DNA of 63,881 nucleotides from contig JASJCB010000056.1 of NCBI GenBank assembly GCA_030066195.1, positions 1 to 63,881 of the forward strand, given 5' to 3'. The notes under the pieces are model-generated. The model saw nothing but the letters and a program-made list of their open reading frames with translations. It searched no databases and was not told the DNA's origin. Position 1 is the first letter of the stretch. Each line of letters starts with the position of its first letter. This DNA is from Acidobacteriota bacterium. Lineage in GTDB: Bacteria > Acidobacteriota > Holophagae > Acanthopleuribacterales > Acanthopleuribacteraceae. The position numbers were made by a program, and so were the translations under genes. Shown here in pieces: positions 63,201-63,881 of this stretch.

Positions 63201-63881
63201 GTCCGACACTTCCTCGGTTTTACGGACCGGATAGTTCAGCATATCGTATTCAAAGGTGGTCGTAAAATGAGTGTTGGGTTGTAGGTTGCCCGATTCATCG
63301 AGGTTGGCGGTGTCCCGGCGGATCATGTTGTCGTTGGCGTCGTAAAATGAATCCACGGTGTACCGGATTCCCGAACCGGGCGTTACCTCTTGCGATGTGG
63401 TTCGGACAATCTGGTCCAGTTGATTGACATGATAGGTTATATCGTTACCTCGGGGATCGGTCTTACGGGTCGGGTTGCCAACGGCATCGTAGGCAAACCG
63501 GGTGGTCAGGGCCAGGTGATCCGCGTCGATGATTTCTTCTTTCAAATAGCCGGATTGGGGACCCGAGTCATAATAGGTCAGCCGGTCAACCCGGCGCCGG
63601 CCGCTGCCGTCGTCCGGCAGGGTCCGCTGAATTATTTGGCCGCGTTCGTTGTATCGGTACTCGGTCACCACCGTTTCAATGCGGTCGGTCCGGGACAACA
63701 GGTTGCCGTTCTCATCGTAGGTGTTGACGGTTTCGTTGCCACGCCCGTCGGTGTGACGGGTCACGAAATTGAACCCGCAAGCACCGCAGCCGAAGTCGGT
63801 ATCGTATTCAAACTGTTCCTCGATAACCTGCTGATCGCCGGCCGGTGTATGCCCGCCCGGTGATCGGCGGATCATCACCAC
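60285..63881 (-). CDS. RHS-repeat protein, N-terminus outside the window
   Basis: At least 1198 residues of an RHS/YD-repeat protein, which forms a hollow beta cocoon that encloses its C-terminal domain. YD-type units (YDANGNLIRR, YDGLNRKIATTY) run through residues 1 to about 1000 of this part, and the RHS core end RSRYMSPSLGRFTTPDMLG with SSLDPFG marks where the tip starts. The ~100-residue tip after DPFG is Cys-rich (CINCTDSLNRC, CERLFDTGFRQFACK, RRECYRKYHEC), with no recognised toxin family. The last ~1 kb, including the tip, is much more A+T-rich than the rest, as expected when tips are exchanged. No immunity gene follows; the next gene is the LVIVD protein. The start lies beyond base 63881. 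Confidence 0.9.
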   Translation of the reverse strand: MVMIRRSPGGHTPAGDQQVIEEQFEYDTDFGCGACGFNFVTRHTDGRGNETVNTYDENGNLLSRTDRIETVVTEYRYNERGQIIQRTLPDDGSGRRRVDRLTYYDSGPQSGYLKEEIIDADHLALTTRFAYDAVGNPTRKTDPRGNDITYHVNQLDQIVRTTSQEVTPGSGIRYTVDSFYDANDNMIRRDTANLDESGNLQPNTHFTTTFEYDMLNYPVRKTEEVSDHKVVVETYAYDGKRNRILTRYGEAVAGRQPENVLEVRYDERDLVFQEIRAPGSPDQATVQYDYDSNGNLIRRIEGLEAGPHTHHYTYDGYNRRIVSLDPMGNQTQFQYDANHNVIRERVLGELIDVPGDAGNRLLSDNSRVYDAMNRLIRRETAFFDTESGETYGDGLVVTQFVWNDDSQIVRTVNDNGHQSTTAYDTANRKHVVTDAANNTITFTYDPNGNVTRIDELEKSDLGSPDQHFATTFGYDGLNRLASTTDNIGNVNRRGYDSRDNLTLQIDARGNVIRHEYDGLNRQIRTIRQMTDSGDGSGNLTGTITTSQTWDDSSRLTGQTDDNGNTTAYTYDGLNRKIATTYADGTVHTTSYDAHHNAVRKTDANGNVVTASFDELDRLIRKDIVPGPGVSDDTTFENYSYDGLSRLVAAEDDDSLVTRAYDSLSRVTREVLNGRATNSVFDGVGNKIQCIYPSGRTITTTYDALERKKTISDENGMIATYYYIGPERVERREYGNGTRSEWTYDGITGVPNPPGDFGVKRIIRTRHTRIADDSVLDDRVYTWDAMNNKTRRQDIRVGGPQLTHDYHYDSVNRLIRSDKYPPGGPVDTITYELDGVGNRIRVTGGDQPGEYTMDATLPEPGDFQMNQYTATSVKALIYDANGNLKRTNSGLPEQRDTIYNYNNLMVEFTRNENGHGQEYAYDALGRRITIKTNTDSTSEEVNFYYSSRQVIEEENPNKLPHKSFAYGLYIDEPLNIKEASSAIYLYADNNYSTVLTLSNKDLESRFEYSDYGQLFLPNSITISSHTSINPYLFSGRRYDLDTRFYYYRSRYMSPSLGRFTTPDMLGTWYDRNNIGNSFSFVNSNPLSSLDPFGYSCINCTDSLNRCLENIGRYLRDAEVNRESGESITQNMIENGYSLCERLFDTGFRQFACKRSIDLISGEMYSLVWAKYLFEKFIGELMLMEGRRECYRKYHECKQH

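Overview
The window looks like a chromosomal segment of a Gram-negative, G+C-rich bacterium, most likely an Acidobacteriota member. That placement is an inference from family content: a secreted VWA protein of the type named after Acidobacteria, a pinensin-like lanthipeptide leader, a FecR/DUF6600 surface protein, long secreted beta-propeller and RHS proteins, and many TTG/GTG starts with strong Shine-Dalgarno sites. No rRNA, tRNA, integrase, intact insertion sequence or CRISPR array was seen.

Layout. 0.3-5.9 kb: a compact three-gene module (cytosine-5 DNA methyltransferase, 982-aa protein with two GHKL-type ATPase regions, receiver-domain protein) that resembles restriction/defence operons. 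6.2-11.2 kb: a chemotaxis-type operon (hybrid CheA with a C-terminal receiver, CheW, CheB), then an orphan lanthipeptide precursor gene and a bidirectional terminator. 11.3-17.6 kb: ordinary genes (DUF6600/FecR protein with a Ser/Arg/Asn repeat tail, folK, a protein with a duplicated helix-turn-helix-like unit, an XdhC-family protein, a VWA protein). 17.7-18.3 kb: a non-coding array of 42-bp repeats in two opposed blocks. 18.4-35.3 kb: a co-directional run of nine genes for the baseplate of a contractile, phage-tail-like machine: LysM protein, gpD-like hub, OB-fold spike, PAAR-like tip, gp25, baseplate J protein, a giant 1787-aa J-like protein interrupted by beta-propeller repeats, gpI-like protein, and a DUF6519/LamG/kelch protein. 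No sheath, tube, tape-measure or AAA+ ATPase gene is in the window, so the baseplate island is physically separate from any tube and sheath.

35.5-37.8 kb is repeat-rich, with a G-rich hairpin and one helical unknown protein. 37.9-53.9 kb is an A+T-richer accessory region: a membrane coiled-coil protein, a zeta-like kinase with a 58-aa overlapping partner, an AbiEii-type nucleotidyltransferase toxin with its overlapping antitoxin, a pRiA4b ORF-3-like protein, a trypsin/STAND NTPase with an MBL-fold partner (resembling AVAST type I defence), an ATPase-nuclease fusion, and an unrecognised 500-aa protein. Both toxin-antitoxin families occur as one intact copy plus decayed copies, which suggests repeated duplication and loss.

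53.9-63.9 kb, all on the minus strand: a divergent SecA with changed motif V and VI residues and no C-terminal zinc site, a group II intron domain V remnant, and a probable operon of an RHS-repeat protein (N-terminus outside the window), an LVIVD/beta-propeller secreted protein with SREISVFN-type tail repeats, and a glycine-rich secreted protein.
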